Assembly (NCBI RefSeq): GCF_000513855.1
Contig: NZ_KI911318.1
Location: 993,327-1,057,326, forward strand
DNA from: Desulfurococcus amylolyticus Z-533
Lineage (GTDB): Archaea > Thermoproteota > Thermoprotei_A > Sulfolobales > Desulfurococcaceae
Direction: 5' to 3'
Length of the DNA: 64,000 bases
Position numbers and translations under genes: made by a program. The notes beneath the pieces were generated by a model, which made no database searches, was not told the DNA's origin, and worked only from the letters and a program-made list of their open reading frames with translations. Positions 34,921 through 42,900 of this stretch are shown here, in pieces. How positions within the stretch are numbered: the stretch's first letter is position 1; each line of letters opens with the position of its first letter.

Positions 34921-35601
34921 CTACCCTACTCTAACATCTTCTTTGCATGGTTGTAGCTGGAGTATCTTATTCCTCCTTAAGGCCTCCTCCAGCACCGGGA
35001 ATACCTCCTTGATAGACTTGTTTGAATCTACTTCAATAAGCTTACTACTTACCCTGTAATACTCGATTATTGGTTTAAACGTCTCATAGAACACTCTATA
35101 TCTGTTTCTAACTACCTCTGGCTCGTCATCTGGGCGCTTGATCAATTGTGCTCCATCGTAATCACATTTCTCATCCTCCCTGGGCTTCGGCTCATAGTAT
35201 ATATTATATACTCTATTGCATACTGGACATATTCTCCGCCCGCTTAATCTCCTTACAGCCACTTCTTCCGAGACAACAAGATGTACCACGGCGTCGACAT
35301 CCACTATTTTATCGAGGGCTTTGGCCTGCTCTAGGGTTCTCGGGAATCCGTCTAGGATGAAGCCTCTTAATGCATCGGGTTGCTTCAGTCTCTTGCTTAC
35401 AACTTCTATAACGATCTCATCTGGAACCAGTAACCCCTTCTCTATATAGGATTTGACCACTCGTCCCAGCTCGGTGTCTCTAGCTATTTCCTCCCTGAAT
35501 ATATCGCCGGTTGAAATGTGGGGAATACAGTACTTCTCCCTTAGTATCTGCGCGTAGGTTCCCTTACCTGCCCCAGGGGCGCCTATTAAGACTATCTTCA
35601 C
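34921..35601 (-). CDS. adk: Adenylate kinase
   Basis: 226 residues from GTG 35601, behind GAGGTGG; the longer frame to 35700 adds a nonhomologous stretch. Catalyses ATP + AMP to 2 ADP. P-loop GAPGAGKGT, AMP site ISTGDIFRE and GFILDGFPRTLEQAKAL, and a LID domain with CPVCNRVYN and CDYDG that likely binds zinc. This is the bacterial/long type, not the short trimeric Sulfolobus type, which is a point of interest in a crenarchaeon. Confidence 0.95.
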   Translation of the reverse strand: MKIVLIGAPGAGKGTYAQILREKYCIPHISTGDIFREEIARDTELGRVVKSYIEKGLLVPDEIVIEVVSKRLKQPDALRGFILDGFPRTLEQAKALDKIVDVDAVVHLVVSEEVAVRRLSGRRICPVCNRVYNIYYEPKPREDEKCDYDGAQLIKRPDDEPEVVRNRYRVFYETFKPIIEYYRVSSKLIEVDSNKSIKEVFPVLEEALRRNKILQLQPCKEDVRVG

Positions 35602-35677
35602 TAAAAGCCACCTCATTAAGTATTGATTCATCTTCGGTAATTTAATTATTATGGAGAATACTGGCTGAGAGTGAAAA

Positions 35678-36829
35678 CTATGCCTTATACCTAGGATCAC
35701 TTATACCGAGCCAGTTCAATAGTTTCTGGAACGCATGGTATTTCGAGACCGCTCTCGACCCATGGGGGCCAGGCCTCTTCATATAGAATGCGTTAACCTC
35801 GTAGATCGTGCCGTAAGCCTGTCTATCAAGCGCTATCCTTCCTATTCTAGCAAGATCTACGAGTAGACCGGCCAGCGCCGGGCTGTCATTTATCCTCATT
35901 AATATGTAGAACTCATCCTTGAACTCGCCGAAGCTGTAGTACTCAACAATCATGGCAACAAACTTCTTGTCCCCTAATGGCTCGAGATACCCGGTTGGCC
36001 TGATGTAGTTGGGGGCTTCATAGCCAAGTATATCCTCTACGATACCGCTCTTCGTCTTCTTCTTCATGATATTCCTCTCAGGCAGGTTCAATGCAAGGAA
36101 ATCGGTGTTGCCACCTATATTAAACTGCGCTATATCAATGACTTTTCTATTCCTCTCATACATGTGCTCCAGTAGGTCGGCTGTGAAGGGTGTTGCCCCA
36201 GTTGAGCCATCATCACCTAGTATGGTGCATTTCCTCTCAGTACATAGCTTGATGAAGCCTGGATCATTAGCTAGAGGTGAGGGTATCGCGTTCACGAATG
36301 TTACAGGTCTATATTTCGCCGCGTAAAGCGTTGCAGCATAAGCGTATGTCTGGCTAGCGGTTAGATCACCGTGCAAAGCCCTCCTCTCTATCTCCCTTGG
36401 ATCACCAACGGCTTCAACAGGTTCAGTAGTCATAACGTTGATTAATACGTCTACGTTGAGATTCCTCCATTCATCGATCAACTCGTTTAACGCGGCATCA
36501 ATACCCTTATCCTCTTCTCTCCCCCTAGCCTTGAAGGGGAGTCCCTTCATGCTATTTAAATGAATACCCCTGCTTACGACAATGTCCTTCAGGGATCCAG
36601 GTATCGAGTCACCCGGGTAATCCCTTCTCGCCAACTCGTATACCGTCTTCCCAACTTTTGATTCATCTACATCGTATGACGCCACTATTTCTATATCACT
36701 ATACTTGTAAGGAAGCCACTCCCTCAGAGGAACCCCGTAATCAGGTATCTCATTGTTCTTTAATCTCTCTAATCCAACCTCGAAGTGTAGTGCAACCAAT
36801 CCTTGACCTATTATAGCCACACGAATCAC
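35678..36829 (-). CDS. Inositol-3-phosphate synthase (myo-inositol-1-phosphate synthase)
   Basis: About 383 residues. Converts glucose 6-phosphate to inositol phosphate with NAD+. N-terminal Rossmann VAIIGQGLVALHFEVGL, FVNAIPSPLANDP, GDDGSTGATPFTADLLEHMY and IGGNTDFLALN are characteristic. GTG 36829 is chosen because the GTG at 36838 sits in the AGGTGG ribosome site. It begins directly after a PadR-type regulator in the same transcript. The product supplies inositol lipids or the thermoprotectant di-myo-inositol phosphate; an IMPase is encoded at 42 kb. Confidence 0.95.
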   Translation of the reverse strand: MIRVAIIGQGLVALHFEVGLERLKNNEIPDYGVPLREWLPYKYSDIEIVASYDVDESKVGKTVYELARRDYPGDSIPGSLKDIVVSRGIHLNSMKGLPFKARGREEDKGIDAALNELIDEWRNLNVDVLINVMTTEPVEAVGDPREIERRALHGDLTASQTYAYAATLYAAKYRPVTFVNAIPSPLANDPGFIKLCTERKCTILGDDGSTGATPFTADLLEHMYERNRKVIDIAQFNIGGNTDFLALNLPERNIMKKKTKSGIVEDILGYEAPNYIRPTGYLEPLGDKKFVAMIVEYYSFGEFKDEFYILMRINDSPALAGLLVDLARIGRIALDRQAYGTIYEVNAFYMKRPGPHGSRAVSKYHAFQKLLNWLGISDPRYKA

Positions 36830-36838
36830 GGCGACCAC

Positions 36839-37159
36839 CTATAATTTAAGCTTACTAAGAATCTCCTCGATCAATACAAGCGCATTCTTGAATGCATTGA
36901 TCCCCCTCTCTGTTACAGAGTACAGTGTTTCGCCGTTTTCCTGTCTCCGGGATAGTAGTCCATCCCGGCTCATCCTGTATACGACAGTATACACGGTTAC
37001 AGCGGGAGGATCTATACTGAATTTCTCCCTCAACCTAACCTTTATATCGTATGCCCTCAACGGCCTACCCTCCTCCATGAGTATTTTGACTATATAGAGC
37101 CATAGATTCTCCACCGTGAGCTTTTTAACGAGCCTGATATATGCTCTCGATGTACTCAT
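36839..37159 (-). CDS. PadR-family transcriptional regulator
   Basis: 106 residues; winged helix with LWLYIVKILMEEGRPLRAYD, SIDPPAVTVYTVVYRMSRDG and NGETLYSVTERGINAFKNAL. ATG 37159 follows AGGTTGA. It is the first gene of an operon with inositol-phosphate synthase and therefore probably controls inositol synthesis, perhaps in response to heat or salt. Confidence 0.88.
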   Translation of the reverse strand: MSTSRAYIRLVKKLTVENLWLYIVKILMEEGRPLRAYDIKVRLREKFSIDPPAVTVYTVVYRMSRDGLLSRRQENGETLYSVTERGINAFKNALVLIEEILSKLKL

Positions 37160-37315
37160 GGTTTCAACCTATATTTATGATCATAAATATAGTTTAAAAA
37201 GCTTTAGCTACAAAGAGGACACAAAGCCGATACATGACTTAAGCTCTATAGGAGCTGAAATCTTTTTGTGTGTTTAGAGGAGGGGTTTATATGGGTTGGT
37301 GGGCTGGGTGGAGCC

Positions 37316-37363
37316 CCCTAGGTGAAACCATGAACATAGTATAATTAGAGCGAACACCTAGGG
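37316..37363. repeat. Inverted repeat downstream of aspS
   Basis: CCCTAGGTG at 37316-37324 is the exact reverse complement of CACCTAGGG at 37355-37363, with a 30-base loop. It lies 20 bases past the aspS stop (minus strand), so it could be a 3'-end stem or a protein site. A tiny plus-strand frame (ATG 37291 behind GAGGAGGGG, 17 residues) crosses it and is not annotated as a gene. Confidence 0.5.
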
Positions 37364-37382
37364 AGAAATGGTGTCAAAAAGG

Positions 37383-38645
37383 TTAAGGCACCAGTCTTGT
37401 TCTATCCCTAACAAATAATATGGCCTCCCTAACGTTTTCCAGGTTGAGCATTCTCATCAATAATCTCTCAACACCTAGCCCGAACCCGCCATGTGGTGGC
37501 ATACCATATTTGAAAGCCTCCAGGTAAAAGCTGAAGTTCTCCGGGTTAAGACCTTTCTCCCTCAACGCTTTCAATAGCTTCTCATACCTATGCTCCCTTT
37601 GTCCTCCACTCGCTATCTCCAGCCCGCGGTAATCGAGATCGAATTTCCTAGTGTAGACCCCGTCCTCATCCCTCATGTAGTAGAAGCCCGTTGAAGCCCA
37701 TGGGAATCCCACTATAAAGTATAGCTCATATCCCTTCTCGGTCATTATTTCTCCCAGCTTCTTCTCAGCGTAGTCGCTTAGGTCCTCTGCCTCCGAGATC
37801 TCGAGTCCTTCGCTTCTAAGTATATCGACTGCCTCCTGGAATTTTAGCCTCTTAAACGGTGACGAGGGTTTCTTAAGCGTGGCGCCGAGTATTTCCAGCT
37901 CCTCTTTATTGTTCTTCGACACATACTCTATGATGTATGTAATCAGGTTTTCAAGCGTTTGGAGAACATCCTCGACGCTATTTATAAAGCCTTGCTCCAC
38001 ATCTATACCCCATGACTCGTTCAGGTGTCTCGTCGTATTGTATTTCTCAGCCCTGAAATACGGGGTTATCTCATAGACCCTTGTGAAGCCAGCCATCAAC
38101 ATTTGTTTAAATAACTGGGGACTCTGGCTAAGATACGCATCGTTCTCGAAATACCGGATCTTAAACAGTGTTGCACCGCCTTCAGCACCAGCAGCCACGA
38201 TCTTCGGGGTTTGAACCTCTATGAACCCGTTCTTGGAGAAATACTCTCTGGCTGCATTGAGTAAGCTATTCCTAATAATGAATATCGCCTTCTCAACGGG
38301 GTTTCTCACTAAGAGCCATCTGTACTTTATCCTCGTATCGAGTAAAGCCGGTACCTTACCCATGGTGTCGACTGGGAGGGGTTCAATGGGTTTCGCGTAA
38401 ACCTCTATCTTCCTAGCTATATACTCTACTCCTCTCGCACTCCTTTGCTCTGGGGCCTCCTCCCCCTCGAAGCAGAGAGCTGTGCCGATATCGATTTCCA
38501 TCCCCAGCTTAAATAATTCAGGCTCCCTTTCCTCCTTTAATACCAGGACACTTGGTTTCACGCTGTCGCTACTTACCTCAATAATAATTATCCTTCCAAT
38601 ACTTTTCTTCCTTATAATCCAACCACAAATCCTCTTTAAACCCAT
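37383..38645 (-). CDS. aspS: Aspartyl-tRNA synthetase (archaeal class IIb)
   Basis: 420 residues. Motif 1 region [34 protein letters not shown], motif 2 [18 protein letters not shown] and motif 3 [16 protein letters not shown] are clear, as is [11 protein letters not shown]. The N-terminal OB-fold anticodon domain is divergent: the usual RDLGG...F...RD pattern is replaced by [17 protein letters not shown] and the leader is short. It may therefore be a discriminating variant or a paralogue. ATG 38645 is behind AGGTGA. Confidence 0.88.
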   Translation of the reverse strand: MGLKRICGWIIRKKSIGRIIIIEVSSDSVKPSVLVLKEEREPELFKLGMEIDIGTALCFEGEEAPEQRSARGVEYIARKIEVYAKPIEPLPVDTMGKVPALLDTRIKYRWLLVRNPVEKAIFIIRNSLLNAAREYFSKNGFIEVQTPKIVAAGAEGGATLFKIRYFENDAYLSQSPQLFKQMLMAGFTRVYEITPYFRAEKYNTTRHLNESWGIDVEQGFINSVEDVLQTLENLITYIIEYVSKNNKEELEILGATLKKPSSPFKRLKFQEAVDILRSEGLEISEAEDLSDYAEKKLGEIMTEKGYELYFIVGFPWASTGFYYMRDEDGVYTRKFDLDYRGLEIASGGQREHRYEKLLKALREKGLNPENFSFYLEAFKYGMPPHGGFGLGVERLLMRMLNLENVREAILFVRDRTRLVP

Positions 38646-38754
38646 TCTACTTCACCTGTGAAAGCATGCCCCAGCCTTCTCAGCTCTATAAGGGCAGGCT
38701 TCTAGCTGTAAAAATTTATTAGTAGGTTTAAAATAATATTTTATTAGCGGCTAA

Positions 38755-38925
38755 TTACCCCCAGCCCCGAAGCCAGGCAACCCAGCTATAAATGCACTAG
38801 ATTAACTAGTGTATAAAGCTGGGTAGGACCCTACGGGGTTTAAAGGATATCCGAGGGTTTGGCCTGGCTAGGATATCCGGGGGTAGGCTACAGCTTTTCC
38901 CAGCCGGCGGAAATACCGCCGGCTG
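38755..38925 (+). ncRNA. Candidate structured noncoding RNA
   Basis: No gene fits between aspS and the Met tRNA, but the sequence can form nested perfect stems: AGCCAGGC (38772) with GCCTGGCT (38862) enclosing CCCAGCT...AGCTGGG and CACTAG...CTAGTG; flanking CCCCG pairs with CGGGG; two GGATATCC palindromes occur; and a terminal hairpin CAGCCGGCGG/CCGCCGGCTG closes with an AAATA loop. A TATA-like TTTAAAATAATATTTTA lies at about 38727-38743, placing transcription start near 38755. It lacks the diagnostic parts of SRP RNA and RNase P RNA as I know them. Strand is inferred from the promoter. Confidence 0.5.
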
Positions 38926-39008
38926 ACTGATTTAATAACTAGACTATGGCAAACAGTAAAAACTTATAATCCCTTGTTATAATTACATAGAAAACAGCGG
39001 GGCATCAT

Positions 39009-39082
39009 AGCGGGGTAGGGCAGCCTGGTAGCCCGCGGGGCTCATAACCCCGAGGTCGGTGGTTCAAATCCACCCCCCGCTA
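39009..39082 (+). tRNA. Initiator tRNA-Met (CAT)
   Basis: 74 bases, intronless. Acceptor AGCGGGG pairs with CCCCGCT, giving the A1:U72 feature of initiators; the anticodon stem carries the GGG/CCC initiator pairs around CTCATAA; T-arm GGTGGTTCAAATCCACC. CCA is not encoded. A TATA-like AAAACTTATAAT lies about 45 bases upstream. The last three bases overlap the stop codon of the opposite-strand gene at 39080. Confidence 0.96.
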
Positions 39083-39934
39083 CTTCCTCCTAACTTTTCC
39101 AGTACCCTGTTTCTTCCTGCATACAGCGAACATTACTATAGCCGTGATGAGAGTCTCTAGAGTGAGTATTGGAATTATATATGATTGAAGATTCATAATT
39201 AGTTTTCCATCCTCTATTGAGAAGACCATGGGACCCCATAAAACCTCGCTATTCACTACTACCGGTTGCCCTGTCCCATTTATCTTTATGGTCCTGCTGG
39301 ACCTGGGATCAACGCGGATGCTTATCGTGTTGATGAATGTACTCGCTCCATATATCTTTATATAGGTTTTACACGTTCCCCATCCATTATTATGTATTTC
39401 TACAACTGGGTCCACGGGTAAAATATAGAGGTTGATTGACACGTTAAATAGGTAGGGGGATTGAAAGTTCACTAGCCAGTGGCCTGGTTCAAGTAGCGTG
39501 ATAAACGCTGGCGGGTATGGATAGTAGGGTTTTATCCCGAGGTCTAATCTTATATCCGTTACAAGCGTGAGGTTCTCTATTCTCTTCCAGGGTAAAAATA
39601 TACTGGTTTGATTATCTATAACATATAGGTCTGTCCCATTAGTGTTCAATAACTCGCTTATTGGAAGGGATAAGTTGCCAACGAGTAGTTTAACAACTAC
39701 TGTTTCATTCTGCCTTACAGTGAATGGACCTGGAGGAGTGATGTATCCGTTTGCATCCACTAGTAAGAATACATCACTGTATTTTTGATCCACTAGTAAG
39801 TCATATGTTGAAACCACCAGCTTAGGCTGCGAGGTGTCAAGCACGTATGTCGAAACAAGTAGAATCAATACTAGGAATACTAAGAAATTCCTAGCACATT
39901 TCTTCCTAAGCCTTAAAACCAGGTAAGTATGCAT
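39080..39934 (-). CDS. Membrane-anchored surface protein, unknown family
   Basis: 284 residues. N-terminal signal anchor (FLVFLVLILLVSTYVL), an extracellular beta-rich region with NxS/T sequons, C-terminal membrane helix (IIPILTLETLITAIVMFAV) and a basic tail. ATG 39934 is behind GGTGAG. Layout resembles the 47 kb protein but sequence similarity is not obvious. Its TAG stop shares bases with the tRNA-Met 3' end. Confidence 0.7.
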   Translation of the reverse strand: MHTYLVLRLRKKCARNFLVFLVLILLVSTYVLDTSQPKLVVSTYDLLVDQKYSDVFLLVDANGYITPPGPFTVRQNETVVVKLLVGNLSLPISELLNTNGTDLYVIDNQTSIFLPWKRIENLTLVTDIRLDLGIKPYYPYPPAFITLLEPGHWLVNFQSPYLFNVSINLYILPVDPVVEIHNNGWGTCKTYIKIYGASTFINTISIRVDPRSSRTIKINGTGQPVVVNSEVLWGPMVFSIEDGKLIMNLQSYIIPILTLETLITAIVMFAVCRKKQGTGKVRRK

Positions 39935-40038
39935 AGCTTACTCACCATGGGTTCGAACCTGTTTACTATACCTGTAACCAGTAATACATAAACCTATCTA
40001 GCTGGAGATAGTGTAAGCCCAAAGGAGATTGGTTGGTA

Positions 40039-40112
40039 AGCCGCCGCCGGGATTCGAACCCGGGACCTCTGCCTTACCAGGGCAGCGCTCCACCAGGCTG
40101 AGCTACGGCGGC
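40039..40112 (-). tRNA. tRNA-Thr (GGT)
   Basis: 74 bases on the minus strand, intronless. Acceptor GCCGCCG/CGGCGGC, D-arm TAGCTCAGCCTGGTGGAGC, anticodon loop CTGGTAA within stem CTGCC/GGCAG, T-arm CCGGGTTCGAATCCCGG, discriminator T as expected for Thr. CCA is not encoded. Confidence 0.96.
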
Positions 40113-40157
40113 AGGCTTACTGTTTAATATCCAGGACTGGGATTATATTTTTTACCG

Positions 40158-40386
40158 CCTCGATATGCTGTTTCTGTTTCCATATAGGTTTACTATTGAA
40201 TTCTTTTATTGTATTGAAGAATGTAATCGCATGAATCTATTCCTTAAATCCCTTAATTCAAGATGTACGGGGCTCCGGTGTGCCCGCGAACATCCCTAAG
40301 CCGTATGCAAGCCCAAGCAGGATACAGGGGAACAAAAACGATGGGATGAAACAAGCTTATATAAACCTATATAAGACCTAAACCCC
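40158..40386 (+). repeat. R2 element copy ii
   Basis: About 229 bases nearly identical in its second half to 51500-51656 and similar along its length to 10948-11170. Starts CCTCGATATGCTGTTTCTG and ends CTATATAAGACCTAAACCCC. The codons ATGAATCTATTCCTTAAATC at about 40230 correspond to the tnpB-like C-terminus of the 51.5 kb copy, but upstream coding sequence is deleted. Ends are imperfect inverted repeats. Confidence 0.72.
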
Positions 40387-40435
40387 CTAGCTATTGTACA
40401 CCTATGTTAAAGTCTAAGCAGTGAAAAATACTCCA

Positions 40436-41965
40436 CTATGTTTTTAATACTAATATTTCAGAGTATCCATCCTCGATAAGGGTTTCCTCCAGGATTTTAA
40501 ACATGTCGACGGGATTCTGAACACGTTTCTCAGGGTTAATGCTTAGAGCCCTTGTTAGGTATTCTAGGATTTTTCCATTGATCCTACCTTTTAGAGACTC
40601 GAGATACATTGCGAGATATTCGTCAACAGGTTCCCATAGCTTAGGTAGGGCTTCCTCAATTCTTGTCTCTCCTCGTGCTAGCTGCTCGATAATGGTTTTC
40701 GAGTTGCTCGTGTATTCCTCCAATCCCTCGCCTTGTAAGAGGGGGGTCTCTATATTGAAGAGGATACGTGATATTAGCTTGTTTAACTGGAGATGTGGTA
40801 GGATAGGTTTATTCGTTAAGGCTTGTAGGATCATGGAGGAAGCCATGAATAAATTACCCGCCGGTGTAATCCTGTTAGTGAGTAGTATAAGGGGATCAAT
40901 GGTTTCAAGCCCCCTGTATAACCCTCTATAAGGAGAGTCGAGCCTCTGGAGATTAGTGCAATACTCAACAACGGGCCTATAGCCTAGTGGCTCACTCGGG
41001 TCCTCCACTAGCCATACATCTCTAAGTCTTAGAGCATTCAACCCGTAGCCAAGCGTATTCATGAGGGCAGCCAACCCGGTTAACCTATGGAGAACGAAGA
41101 GTGCTTCCTCAGTGTTTAACTGGGATTCCTTGATCTTCCTCTCAAGGTTTACGCCGCCACTATGTGATTTAATAATGCATGGAGGGAGCTCAAGATATGT
41201 TTTCTCATCGAGGGGGTGCTGGCCGGCTATAAAGCCTACGCATTGGCCCATATACTTAGCGAAGCCGACTAGCTTTCTTAACGCATCTGCCCCGACGCCG
41301 GCTGGGTACTGAATAGATCTTAGGGAGAACTGGTAGTTTAATGCATCAATCGTGTTTAGAAATAGTTTCCCCGTATTATCTACCTGCTCCAGTTTCGGTA
41401 TTTCAATAATATACTGGGATCCCTCAGGGTCAACTGCATGTAGCTTAAAACTATATTCATCCTCGTCCAGTATCCCGGTTACCTTGAATCCATATATCGC
41501 CCTATTGATCCATGCATCGGGGAAAGTAATCCTGGTTTTCAAGGCATACTCCAGGATGCTCTTTAATAAGGGAGGTAGATCATCCTGGCTCAATCTCCCT
41601 ATTACAATGCTACAGGTGGTTTTAGGATATGATGCAGCCTCGAGAAGCATTCTATATGCTTCACCGCCTTTCACAACGGCTCCTGGGGCCTCACCCACTA
41701 CGGCGAGCACTATGTTTCCCACTACTATGAATCTAAGGGTTTTCCTCCTTCGATCATATTTTATGACAGCGTAGACTAAGTCATTCTTTTCCTTAAAGAA
41801 TCTCTCGCCAATTTTACCCAGTGTATCAACCGCTTCACTACACGGTAATTCTCTCTCGGGTTCAACAATACTGATTTTTCTAATTAATGACGCCAGATTT
41901 AATGGATCTGCAAATATCTCACTGGCTTCATCCAACCGGTCGTGCGTTCTTAAATAATGCGACAA
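40436..41965 (-). CDS. Protein with degenerate protein-kinase-like C-terminal half
   Basis: About 509 residues, soluble. The N-terminal 180 residues are an unknown alpha/beta domain (ELPCSEAVDTLGKIGERF, YAVIKYDRRRKTLRFIVVGN). The C-terminal 250 residues follow the order of a kinase C-lobe: LRLRDVWLVEDPSEPLGYRP in place of the catalytic loop, YRGLYRGLETIDPLILL like an APE/D-ysLG region, and YLTRALSINPEKRVQNP like the terminal NPxxR segment. The HRD and DFG motifs are missing, so it is probably a pseudokinase or scaffold. TTG 41965 is preferred (AGGTG upstream); GTG 41974 lies in that site. Confidence 0.6.
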   Translation of the reverse strand: MSHYLRTHDRLDEASEIFADPLNLASLIRKISIVEPERELPCSEAVDTLGKIGERFFKEKNDLVYAVIKYDRRRKTLRFIVVGNIVLAVVGEAPGAVVKGGEAYRMLLEAASYPKTTCSIVIGRLSQDDLPPLLKSILEYALKTRITFPDAWINRAIYGFKVTGILDEDEYSFKLHAVDPEGSQYIIEIPKLEQVDNTGKLFLNTIDALNYQFSLRSIQYPAGVGADALRKLVGFAKYMGQCVGFIAGQHPLDEKTYLELPPCIIKSHSGGVNLERKIKESQLNTEEALFVLHRLTGLAALMNTLGYGLNALRLRDVWLVEDPSEPLGYRPVVEYCTNLQRLDSPYRGLYRGLETIDPLILLTNRITPAGNLFMASSMILQALTNKPILPHLQLNKLISRILFNIETPLLQGEGLEEYTSNSKTIIEQLARGETRIEEALPKLWEPVDEYLAMYLESLKGRINGKILEYLTRALSINPEKRVQNPVDMFKILEETLIEDGYSEILVLKT

Positions 41966-42053
41966 AAGCGACACCTATTTAATCATTATCCAACCTTACT
42001 AAATAAATAATAATGATTCTAGATGGGTTAAAATTACAAAGGTGGTAAAAGCA

Positions 42054-42896
42054 ATGCATGGATCAGATGAGATGATCAAGACATCTAAAAAAATCATCGA
42101 CGAGCTGAAATCGCTCCTACGTGAGCACTACGGGGACCCAGGGTACGCTACTGTAGTTGGGGAGGGGGTTTCAGGAGATATAACGAGGCGTATAGACCTC
42201 ATGGCGGAGGAATATGCTGTCGACGCCTTCAGTAAATCCGGGCTAAACATATGGGTAGTCAGCGAGGAGAAGGGATTATATAGGCTGAGAGAAAACCCTG
42301 ATTACATAGTACTACTCGATCCCCTTGATGGAAGCCTCAACTATGTATCACAAATACCATTTGCAAGTATTTCTATGACGCTATATACGGTTAATAGATC
42401 TGGCCCGCCTCCACTAATACACGAAGCCATATATGGCGTGGTAGCTGATGTATTCAACAATATTCAAATAGAGTATATAGATAGCAAGATCATGTATGAC
42501 AATAAGGTTTATGAGAAACGAGTATCGATCAATAGAAGACAACATAGAATTGTATCAGCTTACTTTAATAGAGTAGAGGAGTTCTCAATTATAAGGGATA
42601 TGGTCATCAATCAAGGAGAAGGCTTTAAGCTAAGGATAATGGGCTCTGCATCCATCGAGTCCACCCTGGCATCACTTGGATTAATAGACTACTTCATCTC
42701 TCTAACAGGGCGGCTGAGAAACACCGATGTAGCGTTAGCAATAGTGGCAGCTGTAAAGCTAGGGAGTAGCATACTAGTTGAACCATCGCTGAATAGTATA
42801 CGGGTAGATAAAGTGGAGATAGTAAGGAGGCTTGTAATTGGCCCAAGTAACGATTCAATAATTAATGAAATAAGGAGAAAATGGTTCGCTAGTTGA
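42054..42896 (+). CDS. Inositol-monophosphatase-family phosphatase (IMPase/FBPase)
   Basis: 280 residues from ATG 42054, behind AAGGTGG; GTG 42042 overlaps that site. Metal-dependent sugar or inositol phosphatase. The family box VVLLDPLDGSLNY-like LLDPLDGSLNYVSQIPFAS is intact, VSEEKG gives the upstream Glu, and the late TGRLRNTDVALAIVAAV replaces the usual WDxxAG with NTDVALAIVAA, still providing Asp. With inositol-phosphate synthase at 36 kb it could yield free myo-inositol; dual fructose-bisphosphatase activity is common in archaea. Confidence 0.88.
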   Translation: MHGSDEMIKTSKKIIDELKSLLREHYGDPGYATVVGEGVSGDITRRIDLMAEEYAVDAFSKSGLNIWVVSEEKGLYRLRENPDYIVLLDPLDGSLNYVSQIPFASISMTLYTVNRSGPPPLIHEAIYGVVADVFNNIQIEYIDSKIMYDNKVYEKRVSINRRQHRIVSAYFNRVEEFSIIRDMVINQGEGFKLRIMGSASIESTLASLGLIDYFISLTGRLRNTDVALAIVAAVKLGSSILVEPSLNSIRVDKVEIVRRLVIGPSNDSIINEIRRKWFAS

Positions 42897-42900
42897 AAAA

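Noticed and set aside
38755-38925. Assignment as SRP RNA or RNase P RNA
   Set aside because: The conserved SRP domain IV loop and the RNase P GAGGAAAGTC core are not present.
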